Assembly: GCA_025526935.1 (NCBI GenBank)
Contig: JAHLKD010000101.1
Location: 1 to 64,000, forward strand
Source: Cladochytrium replicatum
Lineage: Eukaryota; Chytridiomycota; Chytridiomycetes; Cladochytriales; Cladochytriaceae
DNA length: 64,000 nt
Reading direction: 5' to 3'
Under the pieces are notes generated by a model, which saw nothing but the letters and a program-made list of their open reading frames with translations, was not told the origin of the DNA and searched no databases. A program made the position numbers and the translations under genes. Position 1 is the stretch's first letter. Every line of letters starts with the position of its first letter. Positions 20,557 through 31,313 of this stretch are shown here, piece by piece.

Positions 20557-21393
20557 ATGTCGTTGCTCGTCGTTCCTCTCTCGAAATCCCCTTCCTCTTA
20601 CGTGTGCTTCGCTGCCGTCGCCGACTCTCTCAAAGCAGCAGTCGCTTCATCTCCCTCCGCCACTAAGAACTCCTCATACTTCCAACAGAAAAGTACCCAA
20701 ATATCAACTTCTCTCTCCCACCGTGTCGACCAGGCCATCCAGCAATGGGACCAGCTCGCCCACGCTCCAGAGAAATCCATTAAGGGCCGCATCTACGCCG
20801 GCGGTAACGCTCTCCTCGACCGCATCCCTGTCGACGAGAGCTTTGTGAAAGCCATCCCATCGCTACCCGCACACATCATGACCGCGAATCCACCTCCATC
20901 AGACTTTCTTAAAACGCTCGGGACGATTCCATTACTTCACCCCACCTTTGTGCCCTCTGAACTCGTCACAACTCATATTGCGGGATTGACCACCCACAGA
21001 ATCGCCTACCACAAGAGATTGCAGTACCTATCTGTTGGAGCTTTGCCGTTCTCAATGGCTTTCGTCGTCGTGCCTGGACCCAACCTGCCGCTCTTCTACA
21101 ACCTCTGGCGCTTGCATGCACATTACACTGCGCTAAACGGTGCAAGAACGCTAGAGTACCTCACAAAGAGCACCTTGGTGAAACCTACACCTTCAGCTAC
21201 ACTTGATGGTATTTTGAGCAAGGATCCTGCCTTTGGGGAGGATAAAGGTTCACCGGTTGCGCTTTCTGAAACAACGATCGAAGAGCTCGTGAACGAGTTT
21301 GGGGGCGAGGAGAAGCCGCAGTTGCACCAGTACCTTGATCGTGCGCGGCGGCAGTGGATCCAGAAACAATCGAAAGCGACTGCAACTCCATGA
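20557..21393 (+). CDS. Mitochondrial K+/H+ exchange-related protein (YDL183C/Mkh1 family)
   Basis: Intronless, 278 residues from ATG 20557 (MSLLVVPLSKSPSSYVCFAA). An upstream in-frame TTG extension is ignored because it lies in the leader. Recognisable blocks are IKGRIYAGGNALLDRIP, the SDFLKTLGTIPLLHPTFVPS segment, HKRLQYLSVGALPFSMAFVV and PNLPLFYNLWRLHAHYTAL. These fit the family of the yeast mitochondrial inner-membrane K+/H+ exchange-related proteins, which help control matrix volume. A hydrophobic stretch near residues 165-190 could be membrane-embedded. The acidic C-terminus ends KATATP. The 3' untranslated region begins with an 18-base G run. Confidence 0.8.
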   Translation: MSLLVVPLSKSPSSYVCFAAVADSLKAAVASSPSATKNSSYFQQKSTQISTSLSHRVDQAIQQWDQLAHAPEKSIKGRIYAGGNALLDRIPVDESFVKAIPSLPAHIMTANPPPSDFLKTLGTIPLLHPTFVPSELVTTHIAGLTTHRIAYHKRLQYLSVGALPFSMAFVVVPGPNLPLFYNLWRLHAHYTALNGARTLEYLTKSTLVKPTPSATLDGILSKDPAFGEDKGSPVALSETTIEELVNEFGGEEKPQLHQYLDRARRQWIQKQSKATATP

Positions 21394-21411
21394 TTTCTAG
21401 ACGCCTTTTTT

Positions 21412-21429
21412 GGGGGGGGGGGGGGGGGG
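21412..21429 (+). repeat. G18 homopolymer
   Basis: An uninterrupted run of 18 G, preceded by T6, interrupted once by A at 21430 and then G5. It lies 19 bases after the stop of the mitochondrial exchanger-related gene. The exact length may be affected by sequencing error. Confidence 0.9.
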
Positions 21430-21435
21430 AGGGGG

Positions 21436-22996
21436 CTGTTGGCTGTTATGCAGTTCACTTCTTGGCTCATGGTTTGCATGTTAATTGCCACTCATAATGT
21501 TATCTCACAAAAGAGTCGTTCTTGTGATGTATCTATGTATCCCGTTTCCCATTGTTTTGCTTTCGTTGTTTCGTGTGGATCTTGGTTCTGATCCCTAGCC
21601 TCAATCTGGTTCTCCATTCTTCATCGAGTTTTACTTGAATAAACCTTAGTTCCCCGTGATTCATGTTTTAATTTGAAAACTGGACTCGGACTTCGGCTCT
21701 GAGTGTGCATCAGGTGTCCATAAATTGCGGTATGCTCGATCCCCACTATCGTTGGTTCGCATGAATCGATCGTCCTCACAACCTTCCTGCCCACACTTGA
21801 ATCGTTTTCTGATGGTTTGCTGGACACGGCTTTTTGGCCTAATCATAATATCGGTGTTGATCGTTCATGAAGCCGATCTGAGCAGCTTTCCGTTCGAGTT
21901 TTCACGTGAAGGGACGCACAATCGAGAATTGGGCAAATTCTGCAGAAGGTTGTATTCGTTCGTTCCTACCACGAGCTTTTAGCTTTGGCGTGAGTGGTGT
22001 TTCTGCATCATCTAGGTTTCGTCGTTGCAGCAGCCAAGCGGGATCCGCATTGCCGGAACTGTTACCGAAACGCCGAAAAGCTGCGAAGCGACTCTTCCAG
22101 AAAACACATGGTTAGTTTCACAAATTTTTCTGAGAGGCCTGCATCAGAATCGTGTTGATTCCAGTGACGATGTGAACGTTAGTTGCACCTTTGCGAACGC
22201 TTTCGATTCCTTGGAATAATGCGACCGGTGTAGCAAGCCCAAATAGCTGATCCAGAATGAATCTACAGCGAAGTTCATTTGTAGCGTAAAAGGCTCCCCC
22301 ACAATAGAATGGCTTCCCACACACGAAGCAACCGCTGCTGCTGAACGGGAAGGCACATCCGAACGGCAATGCTGTGTCGCCGCCGTCGATGGTGAAGACG
22401 ATAGTGAGTTTGATGTCGCCGCCCAGCTTCTTCGGGCCGCGATCAGCTGGGTCAACGCGACCGACCGCGTGCCCACGCCTGCGACAACCATATCTCGCAA
22501 TGGAATGTGGCAACCCAACACGACCCCATCTCGCTCAGCAACAGGTTCGTACAGCCCTGGTAGCATCCCCGTTGCAACAACACCGCCGTCTTTACAGCGA
22601 CCGATCCTTGCGGCAACTCCTATGACTCCAGCTCTTCTCGTCCTTAGTTGCTACTTCTGTTTCTCTTGCTTTGTTTTAGTTCTTGGCGTTAACGTATCGC
22701 TTTTGTGGCAGCACCGTTGATTTTTTGTCAACTTTTTCGCTTTTTGAAGTTAATGTGGGCCATTAGAAACTTCGAAAATTTGCACCGATTCCGTCACGTA
22801 CATCTCTATTTATTTCGCATTCCTTTTTCGATCACTGCTAATCCTTACCCCATTACCAATCAGCTCAAGAAACAATGTCTGATCTGAACTAAAAATATCT
22901 TCTGTAGCGGTATCGCTATCGCTGAAAACATCATCGCTCGCCTTGGTTGGATGGATTATTTAACATTTATTTTTGTCTCATTCCAGCAATCAAACG
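21436..22996. other. 1.5 kb with no convincing gene; upstream region of the seven-span protein
   Basis: No frame gives a complete spliced gene. A minus-strand frame at 21661-21846 looks like a decayed C2H2 zinc finger (listed separately). Minus-strand frames at 22118-22566 are open on overlapping frames but have no ATG start and no domain I know. A CATTCCAG acceptor-like site sits just before ATG 22997, suggesting an intron in the 5' leader of the next gene. Confidence 0.45.
21661..21846 (-). pseudogene. Possible decayed C2H2 zinc-finger fragment
   Basis: The minus frame reads FKCGQEGCEDDRFMRTNDSG then DRAYRNLW. In fungal C2H2 factors a finger such as CGxxGCxxxFxRTNDLxRHxRxxH would be expected. 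The cysteine pair and FxRTND are present, but both zinc-binding histidines are replaced. It is short, flanked by nothing related and probably non-functional. The resemblance is limited to one motif. Confidence 0.35.
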
Positions 22997-24247
22997 ATGT
23001 CATCAGCGCCGGGACTTGATGCTGGTGGTGCGGCTCTTCTTAGCGGAGCGCTCCTTGTGTCTACTGTAGGCTCGGTCTATGCGGCATACCGTGCATCAAA
23101 CCTGCCGCGAATTTTCAACTGGGTGCTCGTTGGGTCGTTTGCCTTAATGCTCACTTCTGATGCGCTCGCATTCGTACCTTCCTTTATTTCTCCAGATCCT
23201 CACAATCCCTACTACACTTCACTCGTTATTTACGACTTCATACTAACATTAAACATGTTGGCATCTTCCATTAAGGTGATTTGTTCGCTCATCTTCGGTA
23301 ACCCTTCATCTAATCACATTCGATTCATGTTTTAGACCACATGCAATCTCATTCGATTTGATGGGGTTTTCAGGACAATCTTGGGTGCAAAGTTCCACTA
23401 TCGGTCGTGGATGAACCATGCTCTTGTGGTCTTGACAATTCTCATTACCATCCTCTCAATAACACTTGCCTGGGTTGTCGACATTTACCCGTTTTACCAT
23501 GGAGGGATTCAGGCTCCCGGGCTACCTCCGCAGTTCCAAGGAGGTGTGACTGGAAGTTATCCTTCCACAATCTGGGTGACACTTCTCGATTGGATCATTG
23601 CCGTGATGAGCTTAACCGTTGTACGAATGCTTCGATCAAAGTGGAAGGTTCTCAGGGAAGCGATGCCGCATAGTAGCGCCGGGGGATCTCATGTTGGAAC
23701 AGACATTCGACATGTTGAAGTTTACTCTCCAGGCACCCCGTCTTCTCAGCAGAGCCAGCAGGCGCTTTTGGAGCGAGTAGATTCTCACACTCACAGGGGT
23801 GACTCACACTACCCCCCGCGTCAAAATCTTCCTAATCCAAGTGCTCCGATATCATCGGGTGGAAATGGGCAACAGCAGGCTCCTGGAGTGAACCTGACAA
23901 AAAAGAAAAGAGGAGGACCAATGACGAACGATGATAAATCGGAACGAGGTGTGCGGATCATGTACACGATTCTTTCGTTACAAGTTGCATTGCCCATCTG
24001 TGTAATGCCACCGTTCTTTATCTATGGTGGTGGCGACCTTATAGCTAGTGGTTAGTATGCTTTTTCCGGTTTATTCATTTTACCAAATGAAGGCCATATA
24101 GGTGTCACGGGAATCTTCTTACGGATTTACATGTTGATTGTCCTCGAGTACATGTACACAATCGGTACAGTTGTCAAGTATACTTCCAAACAGGCAATGG
24201 TGCGTGGGACATCGACAGGTGAAAGTGTCAGCGGTGTTGCAAAGTGA
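22997..24247 (+). CDS. Seven-transmembrane protein of unknown function
   Basis: Exons 22997-23275, 23336-24050 and 24102-24247; introns of 60 and 51 nt, both with clean GT..AG and continuous frame. Seven hydrophobic helices are visible: three in exon 1 (AALLSGALLVSTVGSVYAAY, IFNWVLVGSFALMLTSDALA, SLVIYDFILTLNMLASS), two at the start of exon 2 (HALVVLTILITILSITLAWV, TIWVTLLDWIIAVMSLTVV), one at its end (ILSLQVALPICVMPPFFIYG) and one in exon 3 (IYMLIVLEYMYTIGTVV). Between helices 5 and 6 is a long polar loop rich in Ser, Gln and His. The topology would suit a receptor-like protein, but I recognise no GPCR or transporter signature. Confidence 0.8.
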
Positions 24248-24408
24248 GGGGGATGTTGGTGCTAACTACACAACGGAATATCCATAGAGCGTGGCAAAAA
24301 TCCTCAAAATTTTGGAAATGCCGCTCCATCATCGATCTCCATAAAAGTTTTCCACTCGGCTCTGAAGCTTCTATCTTCAGAAACGCGTGTGCATGTGACC
24401 ACAAAACG

Positions 24409-25472
24409 ATGGCCGCCCCGGCGACAACCTCCGTCCCCCATGAATCTCTCTACTGTGCAGAGCAGATCCACATCCCCTCAGAGCTCCCCGACGTTCTCAA
24501 GAACTACACCAAACATATTCTGCGCACTCAACCCGCGGATATCATCGCAAGCTCCGCCGAGTAAAACCACATCCATTTTACTCTGCGTCGGACCGTCACA
24601 CTCACAAAATTTGATCAGGTACTTTGGGAGATTGACAAAGCAGCGCAATCAGGCTTCCAACAAGCGCGTGTCGAACATGCAGCTTGAGGCCGTGTATGTC
24701 AAGGTTAGAGCAAGGGGGTTTTTTGGATTTCGCACGATCTCAAAACGATTTGCGGGAAAAGTTTGCAAACAGGGATAACCCTCTTGTGTTACGAAAAGAT
24801 ATTGACGATGTCTGCACGGCGCTTGGGATTAGTTACCCGCAGATCAATGATATCGTAAAGTAATCATCGAAATCCTATGCAATCCGTTGTAATACTGATC
24901 TTACTTCGTGACGACAGCTTGGGAAACTGGAAAGGTGGAGATCGCGTCCCTTGGCTCAAGTTCTGGGCACTCTTAGTCGCTTCCTCCTCCGGCGTGAGTG
25001 ATTTTGCTGTGTCGGCATTTTGTGCCCTTTTGATACAATAGTTTTGAAGACCTTGCATGCGACTATGGAGAGCGTGTCCAAGATCCTAGGCGACAACGGT
25101 GCCGTACCGGCCAACCCGGTTCTCGACGTCCTCCAGTTCCTAGGCGAGAACGACCACGACGTCGAACCTAGTGCCGTCGATGTGGCGCTGAAAGCTCTGC
25201 GATCGAACCCCGAATGGAGGTAAATCATTGAAACCAAAATTGTAAAGGCTGTTTTCTTGATCTCTTCTCGTTAAAGCAAGGAGATTCCGATCGAGATGTT
25301 ATACGAGACGCTGAAGAAGGAGATCCAGCAAAAGACGCCTGGACCCACCGCTGCGACGACAGCGAACTCTAACCATACTTCCCAGGGCGGAGCTGGGGAA
25401 GGACCCATTCCGACGAAACCGGAAGGTGAACCGAATGAGGAAAGCGTCGTCAAGGAGGAAGGGTCAGCGTAA
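24409..25472 (+). CDS. RIIa-domain (ropporin/SP17-like) protein
   Basis: Six exons: 24409-24560, 24619-24703, 24762-24859, 24918-24993, 25050-25219 and 25277-25472. All introns are 56-58 nt. The N-terminal IPSELPDVLKNYTKHILRTQ followed by PADIIASSAEYF is a dimerisation/docking RIIa domain as in ropporin, SP17 and PKA RII subunits. After it come QASNKRVSNMQLEA, a helical DDVCTALGISYPQINDIV segment and VPWLKFWALLVASSSG, then LHATMESVSKIL, which parallels ropporin-type C-terminal regions. The extreme C-terminus is disordered and acidic. Animal relatives sit in flagellar radial spokes and bind AKAPs. The role in a non-flagellated fungus is unknown; PKA anchoring is a possibility, not shown. Confidence 0.82.
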
Positions 25473-25613
25473 AAAAACGGAGGTGACAAAACATTTTGGA
25501 AGGAAAACCAGATAGAGATATTATTGTATTAAAAAGGGCCGAAAAGAAATAAAGAATGCCAAAAACAATATTTCACGCTATTCCCTCCAAAATAATTCCC
25601 CCTATACCCTCCA

Positions 25614-27961
25614 TTATCCCTTACACCGATGCATCAAGAAGCTGATCGGAAAAATCACAAAGACAACCCAAACCAGACTCCAACACAAGCTCGCAATCCC
25701 GCTGCTGAACAGCTGAGCGATCCAGCTCGCAAAGCCGTAGCTGTACAGCAGCACATCAAGCTTCCCGCCTTCTTCGTCCCCATCGCCCAGGTGCACCGTG
25801 ATCCGGCTCATCGTTAACATCAGGATCTCAGAAAGCAGGTACAGCGCAAGCGGGTTTCTCCCAATCCCAACGAATATGTCCGCGAGTACCGACGTGGCTG
25901 TCGCAGCTCCCCGGCTAGTCGCAGCGGCTTGCTCAGGGTTCGGCGTCGAACTCGGCGTCGTGATCTTCGATAGCCGCTTTAAAAGCCAACTCCACACCGC
26001 CCCCTCATCCTCGCTCGCAGCCACCATCGTCATCGTCGTCACCGTCGTCTTGACTGACGCCGTAAACGTGGGTCCCGACTGCTGCAACAACGGTGAAGTG
26101 CTGATCGACGTTGTGGTCGTAATCCGACGCACGGACGGCGGCGATCGCACTACCGATCCCGCTCCGTGGTCTTCCGTTCCCGTTCCTGCGCGAACCCGAC
26201 GCGCGGATCTCGACGGCCCAAAACACAATGGTGTAGAGCGTCAGTACGAGCCCGCACGAGAGGATCGTAAAGCTGGTGTCCAGAGGTTCTTCGAGATAGG
26301 GATGATGGTGAATCGGCCCAGCTCGGTCCCGGTTGGGACCCATGGGACTCCCACAAGGATACCCAAGAGCGTGATTCCTAGTGCAATCCCGAGCATTCGT
26401 TTCAGCGCTCGGTGGCGATATCGTCCCGCACCGCCGCGAGATGCCGATATCGGCTAAACGAATCGCATCGTTCGCAAGAGGCTGACGCCGAGAATACCGC
26501 CAGCCCACACTGTAATCATCGAGTTAAAGGTGGACAAGATCCCTTCGGGATCGTACTCGAGGAAATTATAGAGGTGCTTCCGGCCAGGTATGATATGATC
26601 GACGGTGGCCTGGGAGGTGCAGCTTGGAGGACTCAGCAGGTATCGGATGGACATGAGATGTCGGTTGGCTGCGGGATCGCGTAGGTGAGAATCGTGTGCA
26701 CAAACAGGCAAGCTAAAGGATTGATGAAAGCGAAAACGTGCCATACGAAAGTGTTGTACACTGTCGCAACAACTGAAGGATAGTGAGATGATGTGAATGA
26801 CGAACCGTATCTGAATGATTGCAAGTCAATGCAAGATCGCGTGAACGTTTCAATAAAAAAGTACGCGATGGGCAGCAAGCCAATGTTTGATTCCAGAGTT
26901 GTTCAGAAATCTGCTTAAGAGAACACGCTTCAGCAATGTCTGGCCGGGTACAGGTAGAAATGTAAAGAAGACTGCCAATCAGCTCTCGACAAGAGTATGA
27001 AGGAACCAGGGGAGAAGAACCATATATACCAGCATAGGATAGTGTGGTGTGCTGCGCACCGCACCCATGATACGAAAATCGGCTAAATTTCCAGCTTGGA
27101 TCAGTGAACTGAAAGGATCATTGAGCAAAAGTCCGATGGCAAACAGAATAATGGAGCGTCCCAGTATTGACGCAGTGTCTCGCGGTCGAGTCTGCAACGA
27201 TAGCGGGATCGACTTTGATCAGCTATTATCTTTGAAAAACGCTGTAAAAGGGCTTGCCACTCCGCAGATTAACTAAAAGGAAGAAAAGACAAGGTCGGCG
27301 AGCGTCAGTCCAATCCAGTCCGCATGCCGCAGGCAAGAGTAAACACCTCCACAGTCAAAACGCTGGTAATTTACGATGACCATGCAATCAATCGTGATGC
27401 CCCGCAGGAGATCGAGGGACGGAAGGCGTCGACTGGTGCTAGAGGAAAGCGGGCCAGCCTGCGGTTGTAATGGAAGTGGAGAGGTAGAAGCTGTTGAGAG
27501 AAACGAATGAGGTTGGTGTGTGTTTGCTCGCTGCGATGACGGTGGTTCACTTTGTATCGTGGTAGTCCAAGGCTTGCTGTGATCAAAAGGGTAGACTCTG
27601 ATGGGAGCCCGTCTCGGGTTGGAGAGGGTGAGGCTCGTCTCGAGGGTCGAGATCCAGCGGACTGAGACCGTTGGTGTGATGGATGGAGCGGCGGGTGGGA
27701 TGTTGTCACAACCGGCTAGCGGTCAGGGTGGTGCGTGAGGGAGACCAACTCGTCGTCCGAGTCTGAAGAATCGGACGGCGATAAACGAACAATGTTTGAC
27801 GCATACGAGCGCTCGGTTGGGTCTGAAGCAAACAGGGAAGTCATGGGATGCGGGCCGGCTGGCATGGTGGTTGCAGAGGTCTGCGTCTGAGACCGGCAAG
27901 GATCATTCTGGGGACGGGAAGCTGTCCCGAGTTGAGCAGGGGTTCTACCGTTGCGGAACAT
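25614..27961 (-). pseudogene. HGSNAT-like multi-span acyltransferase, apparently disrupted
   Basis: Minus-strand pieces match the heparan-alpha-glucosaminide N-acetyltransferase catalytic family: LPSLDLLRGIT then MVIVNYQ, HADWIGLTLADLVF, SIPLSL, ILGRSIILFAIGLLLNDP, HIIPGRKHLYNF, YDPEGILSTFNSMITVWAGG, FTIIPISKNLWTPA and FTILSCGLVLTLYTIVFWAV. An N-terminal disordered exon starts at ATG 27961. Two lesions interrupt the conserved core: an in-frame TAG at 27275-27273 right after ADLVFSSF, and a one-base frame change at about 26280 between KNLWTP and SFTIL. A third stop at about 26454 may lie in an intron. The family transfers acetyl groups from acetyl-CoA across membranes. Either the gene is dead or the sequence carries errors here. 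Confidence 0.7.
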
Positions 27962-28260
27962 GGCACCGAAGCGGATGCAATACAGCCAGGAGGGACTGGG
28001 TTCTGGGAGTGATCTGGGACGGAGAAGTGATCAGACAGCCACATGAATTGATATTGCGTTGTCGATGGGGGGTCTGAGACGGAGATCAGAATCGCAACAC
28101 AAAACTACTAGCACGGAGGTGGATGGGGACATTGAGTTGTGGTGTGCATTCCGACGATCAGCGAAACAAAACATATATCTGAGGTCACAACGTACGAAGA
28201 GAACTTGCAGTTCTTTTTGTTTGTTGATTAGTCAAAATCCAAAACAAATGGCAGAACAAT

Positions 28261-28976
28261 TCAGCTTCTGTCCTTCACTGTAGGCTCCCATGCATCGATC
28301 TTTGGCTTTGTGGTGGAGTAAGTCTTGAAGGCGGCCCGTGTACCCGTCACATTCTCGACGTGTTCGGCCTGGTAGAATGCTTTCGGCAGTGCGTCGGGCA
28401 AGTCGTCGGTTGTGTGGGTCAACCACTGGTTCCTTTAAAAGCGTAATAAATAAATAGTTCAAAATTGGAGAGCTGAAGGAGACCGCCTCTAATTCAGGAG
28501 ATTCGTACCATTCAGCAGGAACCTGAGAGCCATCGTAGTTCCACTTGTGGTACAAAACCCATCTGTCTCGGCCTGTCCACATTAATCAATGTTTAAAACT
28601 TCTGACAACACCGGTTCTAGCTCCCCCATAATATTACCGAACAAGTCCTCAGGGTTGTGGTAATACTCGTTCCCAAACTGGTCGGTCCCAACGTGCTTTC
28701 CGAATTTTGCTTGGTCACTGTTGTGGAAAATGCAATTCAGCACATGTCCAAAAACTCCGACCCCATCTTATTCGGCCTACAGTGTCAGGTACTGCCAGAA
28801 GACCCGCTTAATTCCGTGGGCACGAACGGCAGCGATCTAAGTGATAGGCTTATGTGAGCGAAGTACGTAGCAAAAGCACTGAGTCTCTCTCTAACCGTAG
28901 CCGTCAGCGCTGTCAGTGCCGCGATAGTTACGATTCCCCGCAGTATCCGAGCAGCCAACAACCGTCTAATCAGCAT
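28261..28976 (-). CDS. NDUFA12: Mitochondrial complex I accessory subunit NDUFA12 (B17.2)
   Basis: Five exons, about 28976-28896, 28836-28781, 28717-28638, 28573-28509 and 28432-28261, joined by introns of about 59-76 nt, give roughly 150 residues. Family blocks are KHVGTDQFGNEYYHNP, GRDRWVLYHKW, DGSQVPAEWNQWLTHTTDD and LP near the acceptor. These match NDUFA12, an accessory subunit of NADH:ubiquinone oxidoreductase in the matrix arm. Each intron is confirmed by restoration of conserved residues (LF|GRDRW, EW|NQW). The N-terminus is basic and hydrophobic, compatible with mitochondrial import. It is divergent from the next gene, with 131 bases between start codons. Confidence 0.9.
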
Positions 28977-29107
28977 TCCCTCTCGCTTTTAATATTAATC
29001 CTATTTCCTACTGTTTTTGAATCCTGCTCCTGAAGACATATCTCACTCTGTGGCTCAGATTGATTGATTTTGAATAATTCAACTTTTAATTCTTCAAATA
29101 TTCCAAA
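28977..29107. promoter_or_regulatory. Bidirectional promoter, NDUFA12 and disordered-protein gene
   Basis: 131 bases between divergent ATGs at 28976 and 29108. It is AT-rich, with TTTTAATATTAATCC (about 28988-29002) and AATAATTCAACTTTTAATTC near 29073-29092. No canonical TATA box is placed well for either gene. Confidence 0.45.
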
Positions 29108-30225
29108 ATGATTTCTCCTCCAGACCCCGACCGGAATTCTCGCCAGAGCGACCGACCTGAAGGAATGGAGGATCTCGCCTCACGCTGGAAAAAACTCTCC
29201 CTTGTTGACCCATCTTCCATCATCCAAAATCACGACCCTTCTGATCCCACCTTTCCGTCAACATCCTCCACCGCCCTTGCTCTCCGCTCCCGAGCTTCAT
29301 CAGCCCCGATCTCAGTCCACACCTCCACATCCCAATGCACGCTCTACTGTCTCGAATGCGCCCTCTCAAGCGTCATCGCCGCCGCCTCAGCGCTCACTCT
29401 CAACTCCAACACCAAAAGCCCAAGGCGTCGCGGTATCGCTACATCTTCGTCATCTTCGTCATCAAGAAGCGGGCTCCTGTCAAGACCAAACAGTCCTGTT
29501 CACCACCATTGGACTCTGAAAAGTGCCGATGTGTGCTCACGCGGCCCCTCCCACGCTCGTGTCATGAAGCCTCCTTGTGCGGCTCATAGACTCCACCAGC
29601 GCACCACGATCGATTCCGCGGTGTTCAGGCCACTTGTGCCACCCGGGGCGGCGCACAGGATTCAGTTGATGAGGGCGAGAAGAGCACTTTTGACGTCTGG
29701 CGCGAGCAATGATCCAGAAGAGCTCACGACGCCTGAGAAGCTGTACATTGCGAGCTTGTCGGCGGGTAAAGATATCGCGACGCTGTTGATCGTTGCGCCT
29801 CCGCCATCGTTGCATGATCTGAATTTCGACAATGCGGACGAAGGAAAGGATTCAAATGATAAATCAAAGACTGAGAAATCGAATGGAGCAACTGGAAATG
29901 ACGATATGACTCTGTAAGTGATGCAGAAACACAGTCATATTACTTCTCAACGCTGACCTAGACTTGATTAAAAAGTGTGTCAGAGTTCACACACCTAACT
30001 CTGGATACCACTTCTTCCTCCTGCTCATCCAACACAACCACTCATTTATCCTCGACAGATGTCTCAAACACCCCATCGTGGCTCGCCCACCTCGGGATTC
30101 AGCAGACCACACCGATCCCTCCAGTCTCTTTCGCTGCGATCAATGCTGCTATCATCGACCGCGACGATGGAGTCACTCCTCCATCGCACACAAGCGTCCA
30201 GTCGTTTATGCCGTACATCACATAA
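29108..30225 (+). CDS. Disordered Ser/Thr-rich protein of unknown function
   Basis: Two exons, 29108-29913 and 29976-30225, with a 62-nt intron (CT|GTAAGT ... AAAAAG|T). About 350 residues. The start MISPPDPDRNSRQSDRP is preceded by CCAAA. It has Ser-rich and Arg-rich tracts (SPRRRG, SSSSSSSSR), a few Cys, and a slightly more ordered stretch (LTTPEKLYIASLSAGKDIAT) around residues 205-230. The C-terminus has several hydrophobic-polar alternations (WLAHLGIQQTTPIPPVSFAA). No known domain is seen. Coding status rests on the long open first exon, codon-like composition and a consensus intron. Confidence 0.6.
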
Positions 30226-31313
30226 GAAGAGAACGATCAGCGCTATGTTTCTTAGAGGTTTTTCGAAGAATCTCAAAGCACAAGATCATTGCGGAAACCT
30301 ATCCTCCATTTTCCTTTTCTCGATCTTATTTGCGCTTTTCACACCTTTTCTCCTGTTTCGGGGAGGAGAGACGGAAAAAGTTCACTGTTTTGCCATTAAT
30401 AAAATCAAGTCGTCACAATAGCATGAGATTCCGCTCGTTGCAATGCTTCCCTACTTTTACACGGAAATCTCAAGCGAATTGCCAGCGATGAGTACCACAA
30501 AGTCGAGATCTCCATGAAGCCTATCAGATTTCCACTCGCTAGAAAGTCCCGTCCGGCATATTCTATTCTTCATTTTGCCGAATGCTAGGCGCAACGCTCT
30601 CTCAAAAATGCGCGGGACTGGAAAGAAGAATTCCTGAACGGATTACAGCAGAGCTCCGTCATTGTGTTTCTGCTCATCGTTGAATCATTCCCGGTGATGA
30701 ATGAGAGTGTTCTTTCGATGTTGATGATGCTTCCGGAACCTTACATGGACTGGCTGATTGCTTGTATTACTTGGCGTCAGCGGATTGAGGACAAATTTGT
30801 GCGTCTAAAGCGTTGGCATGTACACCTAACTTCCAGACAGTTAAGACCGGGTTCGAAACCTGATGTGAAGTTTCGACCGTTCTCAAAGCAAAAGAATCCG
30901 GAGGGATGGGCGGGAAGATATTGGCGAGCTACAACAATAGCGCAATGCAACTACCCGGACCAACCATTCAGTGAATCGAAGTTACAAAAGATTGGCACCA
31001 CTACGTGTTCGGCCGTGTGAATTCGAGTTCTTTGATCGCTGGTTGGTCAAGGTTTTCATCGATATACGTGTTCAAGCGATATATTGACCAATGGCAATGC
31101 GGCATGCTTTTTTCTTGCCACGGGACTTCAAGATGACGATGGGAGGATGGAGGAGATGTCAAAGAGGGTCGATCTCTCGCAGCTATTCGATTAAGTTGCT
31201 CAAAGAATTGATGACTGTGGTTTGATGAACTGACAAAAATTTCCAAGCACTTGAAAGAAAAAGGAATGGTCTGCATCTAGTGAAATGAATCAATTGATTG
31301 AAATTGCATAAGA
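30226..31313. other. About 1.1 kb without a recognisable gene
   Basis: Several short frames on both strands, none with a domain or a credible start and splice pattern. The downstream end merges into a LINE remnant, so part of this stretch may be eroded element sequence. Confidence 0.4.

Noticed and set aside
22118-22566. Two overlapping minus-strand frames of about 130-140 codons
   Set aside because: Neither starts with ATG, neither matches a family I know, and both are open over the same DNA, so at least one is chance.
30664-31020. 118-codon plus-strand frame
   Set aside because: No ATG in good context, no domain and no neighbouring exon; it lies in eroded sequence before a LINE remnant.
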